A stretch of DNA of 64,000 nt from positions 97,065,001 through 97,129,000 of the forward strand of contig CM075344.1 in assembly GCA_037693485.1 (NCBI GenBank). Direction: 5' to 3'. Shown in pieces: positions 34,296-46,790 of the stretch. The stretch's first letter is position 1; every line of letters starts with the position of its first letter. Under the pieces are notes generated by a model. The model ran no database searches. It saw nothing but the letters and a program-made list of their open reading frames with translations, and was not told the origin of the DNA. This DNA comes from Kitagawia praeruptora. Taxonomy: Eukaryota > Streptophyta > Magnoliopsida > Apiales > Apiaceae. Position numbers and translations under genes: made by a program.

Positions 34296-34794
34296 GAACC
34301 ATGAAAAGTTTAAAATTCTTATAATTTCAACCTATTAAACTAAAAGGTGTATTCCCTACTACCCCCTAGTTCTGGATGGTAGCCTGGCTACCATGTAGAA
34401 CTATGCTTGTAGGTATTTTATATCTTCCTTTTCTCAAATATTTATAAGTGGTGAGTGTAAAAATAAACAATCAACTTCTACTTTTACTGAAAATCAAAGA
34501 GTACGATTACATCAAATTTCATCCAGACAGGGGTGTACATCCACTACCCCCCGGGCATCTACTAAAAATCATGAAATCCTAAGAACTGGAAGGGAAATGA
34601 CACAACCACAACTAGTAGGTTGCCTTTATTCATCCTAAGCCTGAAAGAGGCCTACATTTTCTTTGAAAAGAGTCTTACTGATAGTACTTCTTAAGGTGCT
34701 CGGCACTCCAAGCACGTGGAATGGTGTTCCCATCCATGTCTTCAAGGTGGTAGGTGCCTTCCCAAAAAATAGACTTTATTTTGTAAGGCCCTTC
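34296..34794 (-). other. Tat2 spacer between tandem array and integrase end
   Basis: About 500 bp directly downstream (minus strand) of the integrase C-terminus. The nearest stretch, 34700-34794, still reads like a decayed integrase tail (the minus-strand equivalent of a YHLEDMDGNTIPRAWSAEHL-type ending). The rest has no coding signal. Confidence 0.5.
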
Positions 34795-35468
34795 TCAATT
34801 TGCTCCAAAGGCTCCGTGTCTAAGAACCCGCATATTGGGCATCACTCTTCTCAGCACTAGGTTGCCAACCTTGAGAGGTCGAGGGCGTACCTTGTTGTTG
34901 TAGTATTTATGGGTTCTCTGTTGGTAAGCTGCAAGTTTCAGCTGGGCGGTAGCCCGAGTTTCTTCCACCACATCCAGGGCCAGCCTCTGGTTTATTTCAT
35001 TTGATTCTTGACTGAAACTATCCCTCTGGTAGGACCATGTTCCTACTTCCACGGGAACCATAGCCTCGCAGCCATAGGCTAGTACAAAAGGGGACTCCCA
35101 GGTTGTGGATCTAGGAGTGGTGTTGTAAGACCACAAGATCATTGGAAGCTCCTCTGGCCAATTTCCCTTTTTGTCTTCCAACTTGGCTTTTAGAGTGTGT
35201 TTGATGATTTTGTTCACAGCTTCCGTTTGCCCATTGCTTTGGGGATGGCAAACGGTTGAAAAATCCTTCTTTATTTCCAAGTCCTCACATAGACTTCTCA
35301 TTTATTTACTATCAAATTGCTTGCCATTGTCTGAAATTAACTTGTACGGCACCCTGTATCTACATATAATTGCTCTCTAGACAAATTCCTTCAGCTTGCC
35401 GGTAGTGATGGTAGTCAGGGGTTCTGCCTCTGCCCACTTGGTAAAGTAGTCAACGGCTACCACACCAT
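34795..35468 (-). pseudogene. Tat2 integrase, C-terminal part
   Basis: This is the half of the integrase lying left of CACTA3. Reading leftward from 35468 it starts in the catalytic core with AVDYFTKWAEAEPL, has the second Asp in LISDNGKQFDSK and the Glu in HPQSNGQTEAVNKIIKHT, then the C-terminal region (STTWESPFVLAYGCEAMVPV; NNKVRPRPLKVGNLVLRRV). In-frame stops occur at about 35380 and just upstream of MRSLCEDL (about 35302). CACTA3 landed between the first and second catalytic Asp. Confidence 0.9.
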
Positions 35469-36231
35469 ATTCACTACTAGAAAATGTGGATTAGACATCA
35501 CCCCTTTTACATCGGCTTAAAAAACCATCGATGTTAAAGACATTTATAACATCAGTTATTTTAAAAGCGATGTTAAACATTGTTTTGGACATCGGTTGCT
35601 AAAATAACCGATGTCTTTATGAATTTTTAAAATCTTTGGGTTATATATAGACATTTGTTTTTGTTTCCAACTGATGTATTAGATGCCTTTAAAAAAATAT
35701 TCGCGAGCTCAGCCCTTTCAACTTCCCCCGCTTAACAAAAATTCTCCCTTACAAATTTTCACTCCCCGCCTTATACAAATTTTCACTCCCCGCCTTATGC
35801 AAACATTCATCAGCTAAACATAAAACAAAAATCAAAACTCTAAAAATGAAAACATAAAATACAAAAACAAAATCAAAACATAAAACAAAAACACAGCTTC
35901 TCAAAAACTCTACTCCGCCTCCCCCCTTTTCCAGAACCCTCAGGAACCCTAGCTTCAATTAGCACCCTTTCTAACTCGATTTCTTCAATCAATTTCTTCA
36001 ACTCGAATCTAACCCCCTTTCTTCGCTGTAAATTGATTTATTCATCTACTACGTGAAGGTTCAAAACTTCCTCCATTTGTGTTTTTGCAGCGGAGCCGCG
36101 TTTTCTCTCCACAACGCAAGATGCTGACTCCCTCTCTCTCTCCCCCTCTCTCTCCCCCTCTCTCTCCCTCTCCCTATATGTACGTATCTATGTGTATGTA
36201 TGTTTTGTTAATTTGGAATTTGTGGAAGCAG

Positions 36232-36345
36232 ATGTCGAGTGGAGATAGCGAGGATATTGATTGGAGCGACGATGAGTTTGAGGCATTTAGTTCAGTTTCC
36301 TCAGTTTTGGTTCCTATTCCAATCTCTACTCCACAGACTTGTGAG
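36232..36345 (+). pseudogene. Captured first exon in CACTA3
   Basis: After a CT-rich leader and an acceptor-like GTGGAAGCAG the sequence reads ATG-SSGDSEDIDWSDDEFEAF and then SSVSSVLVPIPISTPQTCE, stopping near a GT donor. The acidic start looks like the N-terminus of a nuclear protein. It may be the first exon of the same gene as the SNF2 exons at 48731-49668, but I cannot show this. Confidence 0.4.
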
Positions 36346-37828
36346 GTCAATTTATGCTCTGTTTTTCTTTTCATTCTTGATAATAAAGCTCTAAAATCAA
36401 TTGATTTTATTAGGTCTGTTGTATCACTTTGTGTGTGTATGTGTGTATCCCTTATACGTAAATTATACTTAGTTAATTATTTGCGTTGAATCTGAGGCTA
36501 TAATGTTATGTTGTTGATCTATTTTATAAGTTGAAATGAAGGAAAAATTGGGAAAATGATTTTATTAATGTATGTTTTCCTATTTTCTGTTAGATATATT
36601 GTTATTTCCTTGTATAATGACATTATATGTGTTGTATTGGACTATTGGTTCGATTCTTGCTGCTTGTTTTTCTTCTTGTGGTAAATATATACAGTGTTTT
36701 TGCTGTTTAGTCAAGTACTTCAGGCAGCAAGATAAGTAACTGTTTTTTGGAAATGGGATACCCATCGAGAGTTGTGTTCAAGGTAATAGAGGAACATGGT
36801 AAAGATGTTCTTGTATATTTTGATTGGATCGAAGTTGTTTTTCTGTGTAAGTTTGGTACTCAGCTCAGTTTCTTCTAAACACTACTAGAAAAAGTGCAAT
36901 AGACATCGGTTAAAAACCGATGTCTAAAAGTTTCTGGGAGCGTTGTCTTCGCATGTGTAGAGAAAGGTCAGGATCTTTAGACATCGGTTTATGACCGATG
37001 TCTAAGTAGGAACTAGACAACGTTTTGCACTTGATTTCTGATGTCTTTAGGTAATATTCTACGATAAAATGACAGGTTAACATTTTCAAAAATGCTATAT
37101 ATTGAACTTATATTACCTTAAAAAAGAACACACATAAGGCATAAATGGACAAATACATCGGTTGTCTTAGAAAAAACGATGTCTATAGTATTATTGACAT
37201 CAGTTCATAAATCGAACTGTTGTTAAACGTTATTATTAACATCGGTTTGTCATGATACTTTAATGTCAAAGTTGGTTCAGACATCGGTTTCCTTGACAAT
37301 AACTGATGTCTAACCCGTTTAAGACATCAGTCCATTTGCAATGAACCGTTGTAAGTTGTTATCAACATCAGTTAAATCTCAAAAAACTGTTGCCATTTAT
37401 GCTTATCAACATTAGTTACTTATCGAAAAACCGTTGTCATTTATGCTTATCAACATCAGTTTGAAATTATTTGATGATGTAACTTTGTTTACATCCAACC
37501 TCTCTTGTGCATATACATGTATAAGAACCAAACCATACAAAAGAGCACCAAATTAAACCAACGACAACATTAACATTAATACCAAAGAAATCCATGAGTT
37601 AGCTACATCAACTCCATAAAAATCCGATAAAAGCAACATAACCAACGACAAGCATGCAAGCTTGCAAATGAAAAACATTAGAGTTAAAAGTATGCCATAA
37701 CAACTACTAATCTTCCAACAACTGCCATTGGCATATGATTCAAAAGTACTCAAAACCAATTACCTAAAATTTCAAGAGACTTAACACCAAAGTTAAAGGA
37801 AGCAGGCCTAGGATGCCAATTAAATGTG

Positions 37829-40800
37829 CTAAACCCCTGTTATACTGTCTTGGATATGCTCAGTCGTCTTTAAACGCACCACGTCAAGCTCCTCCATCTT
37901 GTAAGTCTTCCGAGTCTTGCTCGCCCAGTAAAAAATATAACCAAGTAACAGTTGTTAGCTATAAGAAGAAACCAGCTAGCACCTGGTTTCATAGTGTAGC
38001 AACTATAGTTATATAATATTTCAGTCAAATCCATCAATTAACCGAAAAGTATACCTTAGTAATAAATGTCAACTTTTTATCCTCAATTATATCCTTCATG
38101 TAACGCATGACAACGTAACCACATTCATGGCCACCAGGTTGTTTAGGAGATCCCTATCATAAAGTTTTATATTTAATTACAATATTGCTTAGTAGTAAAG
38201 AACGAAAAACCAAAATATAAAATATCACAAAATAACGTGTTGCATTACGTACAGCAAGATTTTTAATTTTTGGAAATTTGTTTCCCCTCCCTGTTTCAGC
38301 ATTGAAAGATTTAATTGCACTGCACAAGTAAATAACATTGTGTCAATAACAATAGAACACTGCTGGAAAATAATCGATATATATTCAAATCTGAGTGCAA
38401 AAATAATTTACCTCGATAATGCGTTTTCCAATTCGGGAAAATGTGCTGGATGAGGCAGAGGATTAAGGATCAAAATTTCATCAACCCATATTACGATCAA
38501 AATCCAGTGATGATTGTAACAAATATATCAAGTCAGTTTTTTTAAAAGTTAAATATAAAACTTAATTAATTAGCAGAAAAGGCTTACTTTATTACTTAGC
38601 ATAAAGCACTTACTTGAGATTATGCGGCATAAGAAACATGCGATCGTAACTACCCTCTTTCAATCGGTTAACAACATAAGAATGGAATTCTTTGTTAAGG
38701 TTATATGTGGCTCTCGGATCACAAAATGCAAACATATCCAAATCGTTATTCTTACGAACAACAGTGTGCAAGTACCTATAAATAAATGATATGTAAAGGT
38801 CTAAATATTTTCGAACAAATATGTAGAATGAGAAAAATTTAGGAAAAAAAAAACCGAACTTACGACATATGTGCAGTTATTGCAGCTTGACCAATTTCAT
38901 CAAATTCTAACAAGGCGATTAAATTCTCATGCAATATGTATATAACTTTCTCTAGTCCAAACACATCAGCATCACATGGAATTGGTATAGAGACCCCGCT
39001 CTCTTTCATTAAAGTCGTTGCATATTTATACAACATCTTAAAGCCGCTTGGCACATTCTTAATTGGTTCCACTTTATGAAATAAAGCTGCCAACCTTTGC
39101 AACTCATTATTTTCTTTTTTCTTTGACGACAACCCTTCCTTTCTTATTTTCTGCAACTAATTAATCAAAACTTAAATAGCAAACCATTTTATTCTCGTAG
39201 TTATTCTAATAATGTACAAGTAAAATATTTATTAAAAAATGTAGAAGAAAAAATGATAAGAGATTGGACAAAGTATACCACAGCAGGTGCGAAAGTGATC
39301 AAGTCCTTAGGCCAAGGCATCTGGTTGGATGGCTCCGTCAACTGACACACGAATGCATCCAGGCTGCATAGGCACTCCGTGTACAACAGTGTTCATTCCT
39401 GGCTCATCAAAAACTGTACCAAATGCAACCTTGTTTGTTATATTGTCCACTGACAGCTCACAGGATCGCAGACCCTACATTTATAAGAATATGTCAAACT
39501 ATAAACTTCAGGGACTGTAGTGTTGTCTCCCATATCCACAACTATATAAAACTTTATTTTACCATTTTCACAGGTGGAGTAGGGTCAACAGGAACACTTT
39601 CAACAATCAACTCTTTTTTAGCTGTTGGTTTTTTCATAAGTGCTTCATCATGAACCACTTCTTTTCCTGGTTGGCAACTTGCTTTGTCCGACAATATTGG
39701 AGAGGGAAAACTGGATGAATTAAGCATCGCCTTAAGCTCAACAATCTCTTGTTTTGTTTTCTCCTTTTCTTCTCTTGCTCTTTCCATTTCCTCATCCCTT
39801 TGTCGGTCACGGGCCAACAACTCTGCCCTGCTAATTCTGGTTCTTTTTTCTCTTGGCAAATTAAAAAACATTGTTGGTGTGACAAAACTCCCAACTCCTC
39901 AGACTCTACCTGAGTGCTCTGGAGTTTCCAATGCTCTAGATAGCACATCATCACTTCCAGACGGTACGAATTCACCCGTACGCTTCTTTTCTAGAAAGGA
40001 ATCCTACCACCAAAACAAACATCAATATATACATGCACAAAGTAATCATGTTTTCACTAACAAATTAAAAAAATAAAAAATAGAGGCTATCTTACAATTC
40101 TGTCACATATCACAACTAGTTCAGGAACATCAACATCCTGGCCCTTTCGCTTGCGACCTTTCTTCCAGAATATTGCCCTATCAGGTTCTTCTCCGGGCTC
40201 CAAATTTCCCTTCTTCACCTAAACAAAAAAATTAAATTTATAATCCATTGACAAACTGAAATTACAATAACAAGGAGAACTAATCTTACTTCTTCTTCTT
40301 ACAAACCTAAGTAGCCTTTTCTGGACATTCGGTGTGGATATTTCCTTTTCTTCACCCTTTCACTCTGTGAGGTACGAATTGGCTGTAGCAAAACATTTAA
40401 AATGTATCATTTTTTATTTAATTGTTTTATAATTTTCAAAATAATTATCTACTTAGGTATGTTGTCTAATTAGTAATTAATAATAACTTTTTTAAAAATC
40501 TTGAAAATGGAAAAAAAAAATTAAAATAATGTATACCATCCATTTATCAGGGGTCCTTTGAGAAACAAACTTCTTCCAAACATCTTTACCAATAAATTCA
40601 TACTTCTTCGGAGGCTTCTTGAGTTTCTTCTTTTCTTCGATACATGGCATCACATGCTTAGCAGTCAATATGGATTTAAACTGTCTCCACTTTGTACCAG
40701 TAGACTTTAAAATGAAGGCCTCAGATTCCGGAGGAATTTTGAATGTATTCTGAAATAATTAACAACACAATTCAAACTGAGAACATATTAAGAACAAGTA

Positions 40801-41040
40801 ACTTAATATATGGGTTGCAGCATCCTTGGATTTACCTGGATATCAAGCCACAACTTCCTTTTTAAGTCATGATCCACATTTGGCCAACTCGGTATATCGA
40901 TTGGAATCATAGTCCTGGCCAACATTCCTACATATGATTGCAAGGTACACCTAGTTTTGCCGATAGGAACTCCAAGTGCGTTGAATCTGACCTTAAACTT
41001 CTTGCCCTTAGCCTTCCTCACCACCACTTTATACATAGAA
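37829..41040 (-). pseudogene. CACTA4 TnpA-like protein with Ulp1 protease domain (multi-exon)
   Basis: Read leftward. Exon at about 40838-41036 (KFKVRFNALGVPIGKTRCTL; YVGMLARTMIPIDIPSWPNV; KRKLWLDIQ) and exon at about 40538-40751 (STGTKWRQFKSILTAKHVMP; DVWKKFVSQRTPDKWM) are the plant Transposase_24 (PF03004) domain, joined by a clean GT-AG intron. Then come a coiled-coil exon (about 39554-39871, ARDRQRDEEMERAREEKEKT), further exons (39290-39480; 38860-39156), and a C-terminal Ulp1/C48 cysteine-protease domain: NHHWILIVIWVDEILILNPL at 38413-38557, PGGHECGYVVMRYMKDIIED at 38059-38155, and the tail TYKMEELDVVRLKTTEHIQD ending near 37829. The catalytic His and Cys are present, but the usual Asp (W-L-D-S-L) is Asn here. 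It is scored as a pseudogene because frames change between exons. Confidence 0.8.
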
Positions 41041-41513
41041 GAAGGACCTCGAGCAGCTCCATACCTTTTTTTGGTAGATTCAGTACTAGTAACTGTTGCT
41101 GGTACAGAATCTGACCCTTAAGGTTCAGCTTGAGTTTGTTGTCCCGCTTCTGTCTCTTCTCGAGTTTCCAATAATTTATCCTCTGGCGACAATTGTTCAC
41201 TTCCTTTAGGGTTGCAACCTTCTTCAAACTGTACCTTCTACTTTCTCTGCTTTTTAGGTGCCATTTGTCTACTTCAATCTGTAAAATTGAGGTTACATTA
41301 GTCAATGCAAGTATACATTTAAGAAATGCAAACTGAAAGTAATATTCAATTAGTTTGCAAGTATACAATTAAAAAACCGCAAAGTACACAGTCATATAGT
41401 CATTCCAGGTGTACACTTAAAAAAATGGAAGAAAATCTTAATATAATGGTAACACTACTATCCACTTTAATTAGTACACAGACGACAAAATACATAAAGC
41501 TACATTATACAAA

Positions 41514-42470
41514 TCACTTTTTGATCCAAATTCCCTCAATATTCTCTCTACGATTGCTAACACTATCATCAACAGTATCAACGACATCACATGGTGGTAT
41601 TGCAGAATAAAATGGGTGATTTTCCAAGATCGTGTCTCCTAAATCATCTTCGTTATGCACCTCCTGATAGTCTCGAGTGGCAGATTTAAACATCCGTTTA
41701 AATCTGGAAATAATTGGAAAGTACCACATAACTTTTGCCGGAATGTTAACCCTAACTTTACCATCTTTCCCCACCTTCCAAAGAGATACAGGGCACTTGG
41801 GACACTCGGAAGCATCACTATTTATTCCCCTATATAGTATACAATCATTCGGACATGCGTGAAACTTTATATACTCAAGCCCTAAATCAGAAAGGTTTTT
41901 TTTTGCTTCATATGCATTAACCGGTAACACATGACCACTAGGAAGGAAAGAGCCAACAGAAGATAACAGCTTCGTAAAGGCGACATCGCTAATACCAAAC
42001 ATAGATTTCCAGTTTTGTAGTTTTAACATTGACTCTAACTTAGTACCCTCACTACCCTCAAACAAAGGTTGTTCAGCATCAACCACAAACCTCTCGAATT
42101 CATGGGAATGATCTTTGTAATCACCCATATCATCATATGCTACTTCACAAACCATTCTAGTTTGTGATGCATCAACGTGCTTCGAAGAAGGGCACGTACT
42201 ATCACCAGAACTACAACCTTTTTCTCCATGCCAAATCCAATCAACATACCCTAGACAAAAACCATTTTCATATAAATGACCCCTAATTATTTTTACACTG
42301 AATTTTTTAAAATTAGAGCACCGTCCACATGGACAAGGAATTTTCTTAGGATTGAGTGCATTTTCTTTGGCATATATCAAGAAATTTTCTACCCCAATCT
42401 CATATTCTAACGAATCCCTATATGCCAAAATCCATGACTTATCCATAAATTTGGGAACATTTATAACCAA
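41514..42470 (-). pseudogene. CACTA4 tnp2-type transposase, truncated
   Basis: The ORF starts with the transposase-associated domain (MDKSWILAYRDSLEYEIGVE; FLIYAKENALNPKKIPCPCG; HLYENGFCLGYVDWIWHGEK; Pfam PF13963) and continues into the start of the tnp2 transposase domain (PF02992): SFLPSGHVLPVNAYEAKKNL, LGLEYIKFHACPNDCILYRG and AKVMWYFPIISRFKRMFKSA. After that the family should continue for several hundred residues with the catalytic DDE part, but here it runs into an unrelated acidic tail and stops at 41514. The catalytic domain is therefore lost by deletion, and this copy cannot cut DNA. Confidence 0.88.
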
Positions 42471-44059
42471 AGCAATCTACATCATTGTCATTTAAACATA
42501 GAAAAGAATACAATTCAAAATATATATAGATGCAATAAATAAATTAACAATGACAAACGAAATAAATAAGGACATAAAAGAAACAAAGAAGGATGGACAA
42601 GTAAGCACTGTCAAATTTTTTAGCTTTCTTCAAATATCATTCTCGCAATTTTCTCAATCATATATCAGCTCAATGAATATAACAAAAATTCAGGATTTAA
42701 CAATTAAATCTAAGTGCTCTGCTCTATCATTTATAAGGTACAAGTCATAACAATTGTTCATACTTCATCATGATATCTTAAATATAATATCACAATTAAA
42801 TAACCAGTTAATTAAAAAAATTTATCATGTGTTAGTAGCAGACTAACCTCAAGAGTTTGAGTCCAGAAAATATCGTCGTAAGTGCTCAATCAATACGCTC
42901 CTGCAAAATCGAAGTAAATACTCAAATCAAACAACATGAAATATCCAAACATGAACCAAAATTCACAAAATAAACCAACCAACATAAAGTAACAAGGCAT
43001 ATAAATATTTGACCAAAAGAAAAAGCAAACAAAAACCTAAAGTACAGAACATACCATGAGTAGCAGGGCGTATAAATAAAAAAATATATCAAATTTATTA
43101 ATCAGTCCTAAAAATGATTTAATTGAAGAAACGTTATATACAGCCTATACAGGGCATATACAATGGCAAATGAACAAAAATATACACCAAAACATAAAAC
43201 AAAAACAAGATACATACACATGCATGTATAAAAATTATACACATACAACTCAAATTTATTTAGAACTCAAAAATATCAGATCTGTTGAAGTAAAGAAAAT
43301 AAAATGAAGTAAATTAAACAAAAAATAAAATTTTGAAAATAATTGAAGAAAAAAATCGAAGCAAACCAAGATAATAAAGCTGCTAATTGAAGACAAAAAT
43401 CGAAGCAAACCAAGATAATAAAGTTGTTGAACGAACTCCAAGCTTAATTGAACAAGGGTTAAAGCTTAATTGAACTAGGGTTTAAAAAATTGAGTGTGAA
43501 ATTAGGGTTCGTGGAAGAGGAGGGATGGTTAGATGTTGAGGAGAGAGAGTTAATATACGGAAAGGGAGATTGTGTGATATTAGGATTCGTGTGAGAGAGA
43601 GAGTAGAACTGTAAGAACCCAGATTTTTGGTAGAATTAAAAAACTTTTTATTATGTAATAATGTAGGAATGAATAGTGGTTATGACTGCGATGTAACGAA
43701 GATCTATTAAATGAATGGAATAGATTTGAATTCAATTATTTATATGTCATGCAGAATACTTTTGGTTGACGGCATAGATAAGAATGATCTATCTCCTAAG
43801 GATATAAGTATATTACTTCAAGTAAGATTATTCTTGTGTCATCCAAATCAATATCTATTATAAGTCCAGCGGTTCCGTAAAAAGGTTAAGAAGCACTCGA
43901 GAGTGAACCAGGTTCATTTTCCTAATTATAGGAATTAAATAAAAATAAGTGATGAATAGTGATTTTGGTGGAATTTGGAATATTATTATAATAATGTTAT
44001 ACCCGGTATTCGGAACGGATTTCTGAGTTCGTATTAGTGATCCAGGAAGAAAATAAGTG

Positions 44060-44068
44060 TATATAAAA
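44060..44068 (+). promoter_or_regulatory. TATA-like box of the solo LTR
   Basis: TATATAAAA lies 450 bp into the LTR, just after a region conserved with the LTR fragment at 8469-8795. The position is reasonable for an LTR promoter. Activity cannot be judged from sequence alone. Confidence 0.45.
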
Positions 44069-46089
44069 GCTGTCGGATTCAGAAAAAGAGCACTTTTATT
44101 TTCTCCGAGATTTCCCTGGACACTGCAATACTTAAAGAATTATAAAAGGGAATTAAGGAATTTAAATTCGAGAAGTATTAAGAAAGATGAGGAATAGTAT
44201 TATAAATATTAAGAAGGTTTTCGGTAAAACCCTAACTAGGAATCCGTGAGATATTCCTATAAACGATCAATCGAATCGAGCAATAACCGGACAAAAGAGC
44301 AAGCAGAGACTAAGATGCATGCATGTGCTATGTATAAAATATCTACTAACCAAACTAGAATCAAGGAACTAGAACCTTAGAGCATGCAACCAAGCACTTA
44401 GCAAGTAACTAGCTAGTAAGCTCTAAACCACCATAAACTCAACACTTGTCAAGGTGTTTCCTCATCCAACACTTCACAACTTTAATAAAGTAGCCTTAAG
44501 ATGAGATATTATCATAAACTCTCCACTTTATGCAATATTGAAAGATCAACCAAGCAAAATACTCTCCCCCCCCATTTACACTCCATTCGGCATTACCTTA
44601 ATTCCAAAACACAAATCAAGCTTCCAACCATCACTTGACCTTGTAATTTTTATGGTGAGTTCCATAATTCATAAAAGTGATCTCCTAAAAATTTCAAAGC
44701 CAAACACCTTTGTTTCCATTTTCAAAGAATTCATCCAAGAGGAGGGTGAATAGTGATTCTATGAACTAATCTTGTTTTTTCTTGTTTTTCATGATGGATT
44801 TAGCTAGCTTAGGACCATTCAAGGATAGATCAAGGCTTAGTGAGGCTAGATCATACTCCAAGGAAGGTATAACAACTTGAAACCCTAGGCTTTACTTTGA
44901 GATTTTGCATGTTCTTGATGGATCTAGCTTAGTTAGTATTATGTTCATGTTATTAGCATGATTATAAGCATGATTAAGATGTAGTTTTGATAAATGTTAA
45001 AAATAGTTTAGATGAACGGAAAGGCATTGCTTGGCCTCAGTTCATGGTGATATATCATGTATATGTTGTTTGGGATGGATACCTTGATGATTGGAAGGTT
45101 TGGAATTTAGAAATATTCGATTTATAGCCGTCGTAATGCCGAAATTTCGTTAACATTAAGAACACGAATTTGACAGAAGGTATAACTCACTGTTTAGCTT
45201 CGACTTTTGCCATGATAAGCTAGATTATGTTATAAGCTTCGTTTCGATATAAAGATCGCATGAAACAGACTTACGGTTTAGGAGTTATGATTAAATTCGT
45301 AAAAGTGGTTCGAAACCGTAATCAAACGTTCGTAATTGAAATTGATTCCCTTTAATGTTGTTTAATCAGTGGCGAATCATGATAATTAAATAATAGAGAT
45401 AAAAAGGAAGGTGTGGGAGAAGACCGCATGTCAAATGGATCGTTTTCCGATTTTATAAAAATGTTCGAATCATGGTTAAGTACGAAAGTACCCCTAAGAG
45501 GTATACTTGGTTATAACTTCGGTAAACCACTTAGAAAACGATCGATAAATATCGAGGTCTAATCTTTCGACTTTAAAACTTATACGATTTAAATACTTAC
45601 CATATGTAAGTGTAATGTCATGCTTTAGTAACGAACAAGTATCGGGTAATAAAAGCAATAGTAAGAGTGAATTAGAGGGGTATAACGAAACGACTTGAAA
45701 ACGTGTTTCGATTTAAGTTAAGTTTATACGTAACCTTTTGAAAGGTGTTAAGTGATTAATCCCGAATGCCTTGGCTAATTATAGATCATCAGGCTGACCC
45801 GGGACACGCTACTCCTACCCCTACTCGTACTCGATTTCCAGGCAAGTTTCAAATCCTTTTTATAAGGCTGTTGTTGTGAATATATATATATACTTTCTGT
45901 TATACATATGCCATAGCATGCATGCCTATCTTCGAGTTATATTGTGATACTTATTCCCTGATTTATTGTTGGCTTATAAGCTAGATTGATATATATCAGT
46001 TATAAGCCGGAAATTATTTAGACCCTTAATCGAAGGGCAGTGAATCTCATTCTTTGATTATAGACCGGGAGTCGATATTCCTTGATATA

Positions 46090-46790
46090 TTGATATTATT
46101 TTCAGAGGAAAATATTTAAGTAAATATTTTCCATTTGTTATCTGGTGAATATTGTTGGGATATTCCTTGAGATTATTTGATAAATATTATTCGGATTATT
46201 CATCAGATGTTTATTTATTCGAGGAATATTATATGTTTAATATTCATCTAAAGTCGATTAAATATTCGAATATTATTTCGAACTCTCAGTTAAGTTATTT
46301 AATTAGAGAATATTCATTCTTATTTACTCGATATATATTATTTTGAATATTCATTCGAGGTTATTTATTTAAATGAATATTATTTCGAATATTCATTCGA
46401 TCTCTATTTATTTTATAAATATTAGTTGAGCATTGATTCGAACTTCAGTTATTCGATAAATATTATCTTCGACATTCAGTTAAAGTCAATTCTATTATTG
46501 AACATGATTTTAAATATTCATTCGATATTCATTTCTTCGATAATTATTATTAAGTCGAATATTCATTATTTATTCAATGAATATGGTCTCAAATATTCAA
46601 TCGATAATTACTTCATCAATAAGTATCATTCTTAAGTTGAATATTCATTATTTATTCAATGAATATTATTTCAAATATCCATTTGACGATTATTTCATCA
46701 ATAAAATACTATTATTATTAATGGGAATATTCATTATTCGTCCAATGAATATTATTCTGAACAGTTATTCAAAGATTATTCCTAGCAACA
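46090..46790. repeat. AT-rich AATATTC/GAATATT repeat field in the solo LTR
   Basis: About 700 bp dominated by repeated words GAATATTATT, AATATTCATT and ATTCGA, forming many short inverted repeats but no fixed period. It looks like a decayed tandem array or slippage-prone region inside the LTR. Open frames in it (46152-46346, 46426-46635, 46577-46882) are low-complexity Ile/Ser/Tyr-rich and not genes. Confidence 0.7.

Noticed and set aside
37829..42470. Host Ulp1/SUMO protease gene
   Set aside because: The protease domain is joined to a Transposase_24-type region next to a tnp2 transposase within CACTA termini, so it belongs to the transposon.
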